The notes beneath the pieces were generated by a model, which was given only the letters and a program-made list of their open reading frames with translations, did no database searches and was not told where the DNA came from. The position numbers were made by a program, and so were the translations under genes. A DNA stretch of 64,000 bases from Thuidium tamariscinum (taxonomy: Eukaryota; Streptophyta; Bryopsida; Hypnales; Thuidiaceae), in the NCBI GenBank assembly GCA_947034885.2, contig OX344754.2, positions 6,145,001-6,209,000 on the forward strand, written 5' to 3'. Positions 24,289 to 35,600 of the stretch are shown one piece after another. The stretch's first letter is position 1; each line of letters begins with the position of its first letter.

Positions 24289-24880
24289 GGGTGAATGCAA
24301 GAAACACTTAAAGCCAATTGTCACACCTTAGTTTTTGATTTGTTTTTTGGCCAAAATTTTTGTGTTCTAGCTCCAAATGACTCAAAATTTATAGGGAAGC
24401 TATTCATAACCATTATATACCTTTTCTTATTTTTGAGAATTTTTCAAAAATAATTTAATATTTTTAAACAGACCCAAAAATTTCTCACAATGGATGATTT
24501 TGGGGTTCTTAGCACCATTTATCTCCAAAAAAATGAGTTTTGAGTTGAATTTTGGAGAAGATTGTCTCTTAGTAGACTTATAACTACTATCTAAAAGAAT
24601 TTCAAAAATACTTATTTTTATGTGGTATAGAAGTCTATAAAGAAAGCTTCTTTTTGAATTTTCTTCCAAAGGTATGAAACATTATTTTGGTGAGTTTTTT
24701 TGTTCAAATATCATCACCAAAAAGTCTTCTCAAGCGCCCAATTTTTTGATATTTTTTAAAAACAATATCCTATTTTATACAAATTAAAATATCAAAAGTT
24801 GTATTTTCTTCATCCGAATTCTATGTCCAAAGTTCTGGTGAAGAAAATACAACTTTTGACATAGTTTCAATTCATGCTAG
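24289..24880. mobile_element. Family A miniature element, copy A4, right end missing
   Basis: The left end GGGTGAATGCAAGAAACACT is clear and is preceded by GCAT. The interior follows A3 closely for about 400 bp, then diverges. No matching right end or GCAT was found downstream, so the copy is truncated or rearranged. Near 24800-24870 an imperfect palindrome around AAAGTTGTATTTTCTTC marks the probable breakpoint; the right border given is approximate. Confidence 0.65.
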
Positions 24881-25807
24881 TTCAACATCTCTTCCTATTG
24901 AAAAATCAACAATGTAGAGGAAAGTGAAAGGAGTGCTAGTCCTTTTAAAGAAACAAATCCTATAGATTTTCAATAACAAAGAAATATGTATAGGATAGAT
25001 AGCACAAGTCAACTATAGGGGAATTATTTATCATTGACACAAAGCTGAAACTAGTGGCATTGTCTATTTTATTTCCTTTTTGCTAAATGTATTGCTAATT
25101 TATGGATTGCGCACTCAAATCTTAGTTTCAAATTCCTTACCAATTCTAAATCACATATTCACATCTTGCATTTCATATGTATCTAGCAAAGAAGTTAGAA
25201 ATTTATAGTTAGGTAGAACAAGTTGCTATTCAATTTTTTCTCCAAGATTATGACACATTCATGGAGTGTGGCCTATAGGAAGGATTAGGAGGTTGTGCAA
25301 AATATATAATCCCAAGTGTTGTTATATGTGTCATTGATGCAATTCACAAATGTAGAATTCCTTGTTACTAGTCATGTTAGTGGAATTAGTATTTCATGCG
25401 TTGTTAAAAAGGATGTTTAAATATATATGAGTTTTGAAGTTCTTGTTTGACTTTGTAGGTGTCAATGTTGGATTCTTGTATGTTCTAACTTTGTCAAGTT
25501 CTTGTTTGCTATGAAAAATGGGAATTTAAGACTCAAAGGAAAGCCAAAATTCCTTTTCTCTTGTTTACAATTTTAGTTCAAGTAGCCCTAGAGCAAGGAG
25601 ATAGTTACTAAGAAGTCAAGGTGAATAGTGCAACAATATGGTAGCAAAAATAGGTTGGTCAATTCTAGTGGTTGTTAGAAATAGACAACACTTAGTTTAT
25701 ACCTTCTATCCAATTTGTACCTTCTTTATTTGAAAAAAGCTTATTCTTAGCCCAAGAGTGACAATTACAAGGCATTATTGTTGCCTCCTTTCATTTAAGA
25801 GGAGTTT
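24881..25807. other. Gene-free AT-rich spacer
   Basis: No gene or bounded repeat recognised. Confidence 0.5.
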
Positions 25808-25811
25808 TATT

Positions 25812-26513
25812 GGGTGATTGCATAAAACACCAAGCAATTTTGTTGCATTTTTATAGTATTCATGCCTTTTTTTCTAGAGTACTTTAAAATTAGAAAAATA
25901 ATTTTTAATTATTTTTAATAAATATGGCCAACGTATACACCTATAATTGAAGGTAACCATTGAAGGAAAATCATAGAAAAATTCTTTAAGTAGGAGAACT
26001 AGAAAAGTGTCAAATCTCAAGAAAATATATATTTTGATGTTTCAATTAATAAAAAATAGGATTTAAAAAGAATTGTCCATTTACAAGAACTTTATTAAGA
26101 TGGTAATCCACCAAAAAAACCACCATATTTCAAAATGCAAGTAGAAAGAGGCTCAGTTTATAAACTTCTAAACAACATATTATTATTTATTTCTAGAAAT
26201 TCTTCATAGGACGTCTATAAGTCTACTAGAAAACCATCTCCTCTAAATTTTAGCTTTAAATTCACTAATTTGAGTACTCATTAGTACTAAAAAATCCAAA
26301 ATTGGCAAGTGTGATATATAATTGGGGGCTATTTTTGGATAATAAAACATTTTAAGAAGATTCCAAAAGATCAGATTAGTTGTATATTAGTTAGAAGTAC
26401 CTTGTCTATAAATTTTAAGTCATTTGAAGACAAAATGCAAAATTTATGGCCAGAAAGGTAATTAGTTAGAGGTGTGTGATAAAAAACAGTACAAGTATTT
26501 CATACAATCATTC
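25812..26513. mobile_element. Family A miniature element, copy A5 (TSD TATT)
   Basis: Ends are GGGTGATTGCATAAAACA and TTTCATACAATCATTC. TATT flanks both sides (25808-25811 and 26514-26517). It is 702 bp, non-coding, with more diverged ends than the other copies. Confidence 0.8.
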
Positions 26514-26517
26514 TATT

Positions 26518-27162
26518 ATGTGATTCTAAGATCATGTGTACATGAACTTAGAAGACTATTTACATATGCTACAAGTGTCTATAATTCTATATTATAGAAA
26601 CCATTCATGACTATAGAATACTTACGTTATAGGTGTTTATGTTATAAGTATCTTCCACTGTTGTAGGATATTTACTTGTATATAGTTATGCTCAAGACTT
26701 ACATGTTCACATTCCACACTCACATGCTAGCATCGTTGTTTCAAGTGACTACAATGACATTGAACTAAGCTCTTTAGTTCCCAACTAAAGGTACAATTTC
26801 TTTTAAGGCCACTTTGCACTTAGAGGTTGGGCTAATGCCTTTCCAAGTCAATTGTACAAAATTTCAATCCCTTTTTGGGCTAGAGGCCAACCTCAACTAG
26901 TCATTATAATAAGATTATAAATAGGGCCAATTTTTTCATAATCAATTGTGTAAAGGCCTTGAGGCCAAGAAACTGGGCTGATTCTAGAAAAACTTCCAAA
27001 AAAATAAGAGAAGGGTTGAAATTTCAGGGCAACTTTACACCTAGAGGCTAGGCCAATCTACCTTGAGGCCGATTGTATAAAATCCAATAAATTTGATTTG
27101 CTGAAAAAAAATAATGTTTTATGAGATAAATTTTTTAATTGAAATTTGACTTTGGCCCCTAG
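26518..27162. other. Gene-free spacer
   Basis: No gene is seen. Short phrases of the type TTGAGGCC and CTAGAGGCCAA recur through 26.8-28.1 kb without forming a clear tandem array. Confidence 0.4.
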
Positions 27163-27166
27163 GCCA

Positions 27167-27914
27167 CAGTCATTGCAAGAAACACTTCACGTTTTTGTCT
27201 CAAAAAAACAACTTTTGGATGTAGGACTGGCAGTCTTGTGCGATCCTACTATAACTGCGCATCTACACTGCGCTTGTCAATGTCAACCATTGATTTCAGG
27301 CGCCTATAAATCTCGGCCATCGATTTAGTACTATGTAATACTACAAAGTACTATAAAGTACTACTCATGCCACTGAGAGTAGAAAATAGCAGAAAAGAGG
27401 TCTATGGACCTTTGCATTTTTAGTAATTCAAAAAAAATTCAAAATTTTATTTAAAAAAAATCCATGTTTCTAAACAAAATTGTGCTTACATTGCAACAAA
27501 AATTCCTTTAGGAAATTTTTTCCCTCTTCATAGCCATTGTACCTAGGAAGGTCATTTTGACCCCATGTGTGCAATAGACATGTTGCTAATTTCATAAAAA
27601 CTCATCATCATCCCTTGTAATGTTAGTAGACCTCCAACTTGTCCAATTTGTGACTTCAAATTCGGATTTTTGGGTCAAAAATAGGACTAGAAACCTCCAA
27701 AATGGCCAAAGTTGACATCCAATTGGGGGCAATTTAAAAATAGTAAAATAATTTTGAAAATATTGAAAAATTTAATCAACATCTAAAACTTTAGTGTGCA
27801 CCTTCGTTTCAAATTTTAAGACCATAAGATAAAAGATGAAAAAGTTATGAGCAAAAAACTACTTGTTGGAGGTCAAGGGGACAAAAAAAGGACAAGTGTT
27901 TCTTGTAATCACCC
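27167..27914. mobile_element. Family A miniature element, copy A6 (TSD GCCA)
   Basis: Left end CAGTCATTGCAAGAAACACT, right end GTGTTTCTTGTAATCACCC. GCCA flanks both sides (27163-27166 and 27915-27918). It is 748 bp and non-coding. Confidence 0.85.
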
Positions 27915-28173
27915 GCCAAGAATTGGCCTCCCATTTTCAATGCACCCAATTCAATGAGCTTGGGCCTTGCTTGGACCATGTCAAATCATCTCTTTTTAAA
28001 ATACAAAATTCTAACCACCAAATTAGCTTGGCCTCTTGATGTAAAGGGTTTGGGTCTAATTTCAGCCTTTTAACCAATTACAAATGAGGATTCTTGACCT
28101 TTGACATTGCAAATTGGCCTAGCCTTTTAGTGTAAAGCAGCCCTTCATGCATGGTGTGGAGACTATGCACTAA

Positions 28174-28303
28174 GAGCAACCCTATGCTTGCACTTCAAAG
28201 CAACACTTTAAACATTTTGGACCACTGATCTTCCTTTGAGAAGGAAGATCACTGATCCATAATGTTTAAAATGTTGCTTCAAAGTACAAGCATGGGGATG
28301 CTT
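28174..28303. mobile_element. 130-bp snap-back hairpin element (Tourist-like MITE, TSD TAA)
   Basis: The whole sequence folds on itself: the half starting GAGCAACCCTATGCTTGCAC pairs with the other half, whose reverse complement starts AAGCATCCCCATGCTTGTAC. Pairing is over about 62 bp with few mismatches and a very small loop near 28236. TAA flanks it at 28171-28173 and 28304-28306, the duplication type used by PIF/Harbinger elements. It could also produce a hairpin small-RNA precursor if transcribed. Confidence 0.7.
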
Positions 28304-28467
28304 TAAAAGAGGTTTTTGCATGTCCGAGAAGTGCAATGAATGGCCATTTTCAGATGTCAACTTCCAACACTATTTTTCAAAGAATGTTCTTCAAATCAGC
28401 CCCACCTACAAACTCCACCATTGCAAGTTCTGTACAAAGAGGAGTTGCAGTATGAGAGGTTCTAAGA

Positions 28468-29877
28468 GTTGTACAGTGGGGTACCAATCAAAATGTCGTT
28501 TTCAAATTAGCAGTGAAAAAAATTTCAGTATTGCCAACTTTGAAAGCCTCTCAAGAGCTCAAAAATTGGTATTTTACTCCGAAATTTTTACCACAATACT
28601 ATAGTTAAGTTAATTATATGTATGCCAAATTTCAAGGCCAAAAGATTTACCAAAAAAAAATTTATTCAAAATCTCCCAACAAGGATAGTAGTGAGAAACT
28701 TTTCATTACTTTCAACTTTGACACCTTCCTAAGGATTGAGTTTTTTTTCTTTTGCCATGAAATTTTTGTCACAAAACAATCTCTATGTTTTTAATAAGTG
28801 TAAGAAATTTCAAGGTAAAAAAATGTTTTTTTAAGAAGATATTTGAAATCTCCCAAGAGGTGTAGTTTTCAGAAAATTTTCACAATTTCCAACTTTGACA
28901 CCCTCCCAATGGCTGTAAAATTGGTTTCTTACCATGAATGTTTTTTTTTGAAGTCATCTCTATATTGATAATATGTGCTACAAATTTCAAGTTCAAATGA
29001 ATTACCAAAAAAAAGATATATAGAATCTCCCAACATGTGTAGTTGTGAGAAAATTTTCACTATTGCCGACTTTGACACCCTCCCAAGGGCTGAAAATTTG
29101 TTTATTTAACATGAATTTTTTTGAATAAGATCAAATTTATGTTGATAATATATATTCCAAATTTCAAGTTCAAAACACTTACCCAAAAAAAGATATTCAA
29201 AATCTCTCAAGATGTGTAGTTGTGAGGTTGAGTTCTTACATTCGTGTCAAACTTTACTCCACAAAATAACACTATACTAAGGGCTCAAAAACTCCTCCTC
29301 TCAACTACACATGTTGGGAGATTTTGTATATCTTTTTTTTGGTAATTCATTTGAACTTGAAATTTGTAGCACATATTATCAACATAGAGATGACTTCACG
29401 AAAACAAATTCATGGTAAGAAACCAATTTTTCAGCCATTGGGAGGGTGTCAAAGTTGGAAATTGTGAAATTTTTTTGAAAACTACACCTCTTGGGAGATT
29501 TCAAATATCTTCTTAAAAAAACATTTTTTTACCTTGAAATTTTTTACACATATTAAAAACATAGAGATTGTTTTGCAACAAAAATTTCATGGCAAAAGAA
29601 AAAAAACTCAATCCTTAGGAAGGTGTCAAAGTTGAAAGTAATGAAAAGTTTCTCACCACTACCCATGTTGGGAGATTTTGAATAACTTTTTTTTGGTGAA
29701 TCTCTGGGCCTTGATATTTTGCATACATATAATTAATTTAACTATGGTGCTGTGGTAAAAATTTCGTGGTAAAATACCAATTTTTGAGCTCTCAAGAGGC
29801 TTTCAAAGATTGAAGTACTGCAATTTTTTTCACTGCGAATTCGAAAACAACATTTCGATTGGTACCCCACTGTACAA
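28468..29877. repeat. Long inverted repeat built from ~180-bp tandem units
   Basis: About 28468-29050 is repeated as a reverse complement at about 29301-29877, including matching outer ends at TTGTACAGTGGGGTACC. The arms are roughly 580 bp with high identity; the spacer is about 250 bp. Within the left arm and spacer, the phrase AATCTCCCAA or AATCTCTCAA recurs at about 28667, 28848, 29027 and 29209, a period near 180 bp, each time followed by GTGTAGTT and AACTTTGACACC-like sequence. The unit is thus a satellite-like monomer, and the array was later duplicated in inverted orientation. No coding frame is credible here. Confidence 0.8.
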
Positions 29878-29879
29878 CC

Positions 29880-30396
29880 CAGGGAAGGACGATTCAGTTT
29901 ACTTTCAGGTGTCCGATTGGAGTGCAAGCCTTGTGCTGTACAACTGCTGGAAGGTGCTCCATGCCTATGTTTCCGAGGCTGGATTGTTCAAACTCCAGTT
30001 ACGTTTTGGGTTATCAATTTATACCTCACTGTGTTGGTGAGCAATGGAAAGCAGGAGATTGCAGGGACCATGGAATCTTGGAAGTTCAGCATCCCTGCAA
30101 TGCAAGCTCACTTCCTTCCATTTTCGGTAAATATCCATCCATCCTCAAGTTGGGATCAATGATCTCAGAACAGATTCAAGGTTTTTAGCCAAATGTTCAT
30201 TTTTGGAAGATTTTTTAAAATTTATACAAAGGGCATGAAAAAATTAAGTAGAAAATGAGTGAAATGTAGTCAGTTTTGGGATCACTAGTTGGGATGCCGG
30301 CATAGATCCTGAAGAGTGTGCGTAGCTTGGAGTCCCAATTCATCCAAGCCGTTTGAGCTTCTCACGAGCTAGCAATGTACTGGCAGCAATTGATCC
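29880..30396. other. Gene-free spacer
   Basis: Moderately GC-containing sequence. Three overlapping open frames of 76-109 codons on the plus strand (29810-30188) have no recognisable features and start inside the inverted repeat, so they are not called as genes. Confidence 0.4.
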
Positions 30397-30905
30397 ACTA
30401 ACCGAGTTTCTCATCATCTGATCAAGAATCGATCTTCTAGAGTTTTGCTTGCTTCTTAGATAGCTGACCGAGTTTTTCATCATCTGATCAAGAATCGATC
30501 TCCTAGAGGTTCTGCTTGCTTCTATAGCTGACCGAGTTTTTCATCATCTGATCAAGAATCGATCTCTTAGAGGTTCTGCTTGCTTCTATAGCTGACCGAA
30601 TTTCTCATCATCTGATCAAGGATCGATCTCCTAGAGGTTCTGCTTGCTTCTATAGCTGACCGAGTTTTTCATCATCTGATCAAGAATCGATCTCCTAGAG
30701 GTTCTGCTTGCTTCTATAGCTGACCGAGTTTTTCATCATCTGATCAAGAATCGATCTCTTAGAGGTTCTGCTTGCTTCTATAGCTGACCGAATTTCTCAT
30801 CATCTGATCAAGGATCGATCTCCTAGAGGTTCTGCTTGCTTCTATAGCTGACCGAGTTTCTCATGATTTGATCAAGATTCGATCTCCTAGAGGTTTTGCT
30901 TGTAC
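30397..30905. repeat. 64-bp minisatellite, 8 copies, with a 192-bp higher-order duplication
   Basis: Units begin GACCGAGTTTYTCATCATCT and carry two ATCGAT-containing sites. Unit starts are at 30466, 30530, 30594, 30658, 30722, 30786 and 30850, with a more diverged first copy at about 30397. Units 2-4 (30466-30657) and units 5-7 (30658-30849) are identical, so a three-unit block was duplicated recently. There is no open frame across the array. Confidence 0.93.
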
Positions 30906-30913
30906 TAGAGAAT

Positions 30914-31015
30914 GGGTAGCTCCCTGCACATTCAGCCATGCAAGTGGATGTAGGGCAAGCCCAATAGGGTGAGACCTATAGCTACGTGCGTGGCAAAGTG
31001 TGCAGGGAGCTCTCC
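30914..31015. ncRNA. 102-nt gapless hairpin, candidate small-RNA precursor
   Basis: The sequence folds as two 51-nt arms meeting at CCCAATAGGG with no bulge. About 42 of 51 positions pair, counting G-U. The outer stem AGCTCCCTGCACA / TGTGCAGGGAGCT is perfect over 13 bp. The size and shape fit a plant microRNA precursor. No target duplication flanks it (AAT before, GCT after), which argues mildly against a MITE. It does not match the well-known families recalled (miR156, 159/319, 160, 164, 166, 167, 390, 408). It lies directly after the 64-bp minisatellite. Expression is unknown. Confidence 0.45.
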
Positions 31016-31089
31016 GCTCTCAAGCGTTAAAAGCAAGCCTCACCACCTCCACCAAAATGAACACAACAATTGACAGAATCAACAAATAT

Positions 31090-31304
31090 GGCAAATTTTG
31101 TCAAAATGGCGTTATTTTATGTGACATTTTTTAGATAGCAGAATTTGAATTGAAAGATGACATCTAGGATAGGTATAGATTTTGAGACATCTAAGACTCA
31201 TATAGATTTCAAAAGTCTACGACACATTCTGATTTCAAATCGTGCAATTTGAACAATAAAAAGTGGCAAAGTAATGAAATTTTTGCCATTTTGATGAAAT
31301 TTGC
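31090..31304. mobile_element. Family H element, copy H1, just left of the piggyBac
   Basis: The ends GGCAAATTTTGTCAAAATGG and, inverted, GCAAATTTCATCAAAATGGC are terminal repeats of about 20 bp. The 215-bp interior shares ATAGATTT, AAATCTAYGACA and TTTCARATYGTGC phrases with H2 at 37893-38200, in the same order and orientation. No coding frame. Confidence 0.6.
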
Positions 31305-31373
31305 ATTAGGCTCGACAAACTCGACAAAATCGGCCTCTCACCATCTAGACGCAAATTCTGCACCCTAACTTAA

Positions 31374-32641
31374 CCCCTTAGTGACGCCATTCAGAAACAA
31401 GGGTCCGGAAAGCAGGTTTAGAGGCGAATCTTGTCGATGCTTTTTCATGAAAATGAAGAGTGCGGCAAACAATTTAGCCGTTTGATCTTCAATGGTTGCA
31501 TCATTGCTCCCCCTGGAAGCAACGATTTCTACAATTGCTGTCCTAGATCTTAATATTATGAGGTTTGACTGCACTTTTGAGCTAGTTGACTTTGCCGGGT
31601 AGAGTCTGCCCCTTCAATTTGCCTCCGATTACATGGTCTTCCTTTGCTCTCTAAAATTAGCAAAAATGTAGAGCATGTACCCCAGAAATTGAGGAAGCTA
31701 CAACAATTGATCAATCATAGAAAGCTCTGTTATCATTTCAGCAATACACCTTGCATTGAGGAGTCCCTTTTGTTGTTTGCAAAAAACAATGAGTCGGGCA
31801 CGCTTCACATAAAGAGTGCTGACATACAGGTCAGCGGAAACGGAACGCCGGTTAGATTGAACGTCTCGCTCGGTCACCTTTCAATCGCTACCCGATATCA
31901 TTGTAGGCTTCTAGCTTACATCAGCTAATTCGGCTCTTGCTCCTATTTAATTAATTGTTTTATCGACTGGATCTCAGTCGGGAATGAGCCCGGACATGGG
32001 GAATGTCAAACGACATTTGAGGTTCTCATTTCCTAAAATTCTCTCTTTCTATCTATCGCACCTCCTCACGCACAAACCTTGATTGAACTCAAATTCCGGC
32101 ATTCCCTACCACCCTTCCCTCGAATCAGTGATTTCAGACTCGATCGAACTGGACTCTAATCGAATTGGACTCCGCTCCACAAGGCCTGCAGTCTGGTCGA
32201 ACTGATCTCTGCTCGCCTTCAAGTCTAGTCGGCCTGCTCCGCCCTCCCTAAGCTCCTCCCGAACTAGACTCCGCCCTACTCCTCCCGTGTTGCACCTCTC
32301 CGACCTGCCTCCGCCCGTCGATTGCTTCAGGGGGGGCTTATACTCGATTTCGACGAACACCATGGTCGCGACGGTAATCAGTGTGGGACAATTGCTGATT
32401 CATTCAAGACGGAATGCACATGAGAGCTAACAGATGCTTTTTATTCCACATTCAAAACTCTGCGCTCTATATTTTTTTTTGGTTTTTCTATAAGTTGCAT
32501 ATTCTCCGACTCTATCAATTCTGTACTCAAAAACTAAAAACATTTCTCTTGAAGTCCATGTCCGGACTTGTACACTATTTACATGATCCCAAGTCGCCTA
32601 CTCACCACTATAATCCGCAATCACTGTACAAATGGTTCTTC
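31374..32641. other. piggyBac non-coding segment 3' of the transposase
   Basis: Contains short frames on both strands (31644-31928 plus, 32106-32363 minus) without recognisable features. It is treated as the untranslated and terminal region of the transposon. Confidence 0.5.
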
Positions 32642-35600
32642 TTAACGTCGTAGCACATAATGACTTCGTTGAAAGCAGTCGCCTGGATGCAGATACACAC
32701 CACCGCATTGAGGACATACCAGATTAGTTCTCTTTGCGCCTCGGCAAAAGCGGCACTTCTTCCGCCTGTCACTGCGAACCAGCCCATGGACTCTAGGAAC
32801 CGCCAGGCGAAACTGCGAAATCGCTCCACGCTGAGCTCTCCAAAGACGGCTCAATTCGTCCGCTAAGGCCAACCGAAATTGCAAATGCGTAACCGGATCT
32901 TTGCCAAGTTGTTGTAACGTTGATTTGTGCAAAATGTAGCAATTCACAAGAGCCGTATCAAGTAGATAGAAAAAAAATTTATGCCACCACTTGTGGCTGC
33001 GCATTTGACAGGTATAACTGCCTCGTAGGTGATTAGCGACATCCACACCTCTTATGAAATCGCAATATCCTTTGTGTACTAGAGAGGTTGCCAAATCTAT
33101 CACAAGACCTCGCACTCGACGAGGCACCGTCGGCCACTCTTGTCCGGTCTCTGGAATGGGTGGATAAAAAGACGACAAAAGTAGAATTGCTTTCCTATCT
33201 ACGAATACTACAGCTGCTATGCCACTTTCACGATGCATTCTCCAGAGGAGGGAACCCTACGGCAACTATGAGAAGGTTTTCAGATCTAACAAAGGCGACG
33301 GTAGTCCTAGTTTGTTGCGTCGCACTGTGCCTACGCCAAATGTACCTTGTTTGCGCAGATCAACAAGCAGTTTGACAGATGTGAAATAATTGTCAGTGCA
33401 AACAACATGGGCCAATCCCTGCAATCCATTCATAAGGTGCATGACGACCTCATGAGGCATTTTCGCATCGCCACTAATAACTGCAGACGCTGCGTCACAG
33501 GAAGTGTCAGCTCTTGAACCTGCATTTGCATTAGAACTAGGAACTCTTGCACCAGCGCTCGTGTTCGAATTGTTAACTGGAGGACCTGATGACGCTCTGG
33601 TACTTGTAACTCTAGCCGCCGCTGCCGCACTGGATCAAGAAGCTCTGGCTACTGTCTCTCTCGAAGTCGAACCCCTATAAATTTGGAAATCGTAAAGGTA
33701 CTTATGACGAGCATCAGCCAAGTACCAAACCTTCACTCCCCATCGAGTTGGCTTCCTAGGAAGATATTGTCTAACAGGACAATACTTTCCTTTATAGGGT
33801 ATGATAGTCTCGTCAACAGTGACTTTCTAGTGTAGGTGCCAGTTCAATTTAAATCTCTCTTGCATCTCTGCTATCAACCAGCGCATTTTCCGCAAGCGGT
33901 CAAGCTCCCCGTCCTCTCCGGCTACACTAGCTATGGAATCATCGGCAATATGCAGACATTGAGTAATGTCTTCATATCGTCTATTCGTCAAGATGCTTGA
34001 AATACTTGGGCAGTACAGAAACTCATTACCTCGATTCCAATAGCTGCGGTGGTTCGGTAAGTGCTTGATGCCCATCAACATGTTCACAGCAAAAAACGCT
34101 TTCAACTCCGCTTTTGTGAGTGGCCACCACTGCGGTCCACCCTGTAGAACGTGTCTTCAAGGATGCATCTCACTGGCGTACCGGTTAGTATCAAAACAAA
34201 TTCTCTCCAAGGTTTGCTCGCTCCAGAAACGAGCAAACAAAGCAGCTTTCTGAGGCATTCTGTGTATTGGGAAACTTGGACCTCCAGTCGGACCACTGAA
34301 CGGTGGGACAGGCATGTCAAAAGAAGACCGTTCCATAGTCCAAGTATTTTCAGCAAAACGTACCAAAAAAGCTCGACGTTCAGCAGCTGCTGATAGTCGA
34401 CCGTTCTGTCCCGTTGATCTCTGACGTCGTCGTTGTCTGCTTCCCTCTGCATGGGATCTAGAGGGATCCGGTGGAATGCCTCTGCTGTCTCCATCACGTG
34501 CAGTGGGAGATGACGAGTTCAGTCCTTGAAGACGTGTAGTGTCTGTATCAAATTCACTGCCAATCGTTTCTGCAGCAGCGATTGAATTCTCCAGTGATGT
34601 TGAATTCAATGTTCTCACAGCCGTCGCTTGCAAATGTACTGGTGGCCCCGCCTCCGGCTGTTGAAGTATCCAACGTTCATCTTAGCAACTTTCATGAACC
34701 GCCGGCAAATAGCAATTGTTAAGCGCTGCAGTGCTGACATAACAGGTGTTGGCAGGGATTTGATGACTGATGTCGTGCAACGGTCTTTGACGTTCTTGAA
34801 CTGCGACATTGATTTAATTAGACTCCGCCAACATTGTTAGTGTCAAAGCTGGCAATGGCACGATCTCATGCTGAGTTCCGAGAGAGAGCGCTATCGATGT
34901 GTCCAGATCGGTTGCATGTTCATCTGCCATGGAAGATGCAAAGGACGTGACACAAGGCGGACAGGGCAGGAGTGCATCATCTTCACAATCAGAGGCATCG
35001 GGAGAACGAAGCAGACTTGAGTAAAAACTACTGGAAGGTGAGTCGTTCCCAGCATCGATCTCTTCAGAAGAAGCATGACCTCCTCGTAGCTCGGAGACTG
35101 AGTTCCATGAGTGGAGAAGCGACAAGTTGTCGGAGTGACATTGTTGTACCAGCCGGATATGTTCAGTCGCTCCGCAAGGGAGGTGAACTTCACTGCCGTC
35201 ATCTAGTAATATGACATACATCAGTTCGGATGTTGTGCTCTGCATGTAGGAATGAATCACAAGTCCCATAAGCCAATGCAGCTCATTAGGTGTCTGAATA
35301 CTTGGGTCAATCGACGAAGCATTTGTAGAAAGGAAGCGAACTGGAATAGGAGTAGAGATGGGTGTTGCATGTTCTTCATCTTGTAAATGATCGACCATCC
35401 ATAGATCGCCTTGCCAACGCATGAGCAAGTCTCGTGGGCTGATCTAAAAGTGCAATTCAGTTTCTTGATCGACGCATGTCGCAGTAGTTTCAGCATGCGT
35501 TGAGAACGTGGAGCACAAAGCAGGTTCGTCCTCTTCAAGAATAGGTTGCTTTCCTCTCTTGACCTCCTACCTGTCGAATCCGCTACTAGATGTATCGTTC

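Noticed and set aside
28320-30188. Open frames of 60-109 codons within and next to the long inverted repeat
   Set aside because: They read through repeat sequence or share no features with known proteins; the mirror frames on the two arms come from the inverted repeat itself.
28468-30905. CRISPR-like array of spaced repeats
   Set aside because: Units are contiguous tandem repeats without unique spacers of constant length, in a eukaryotic context.
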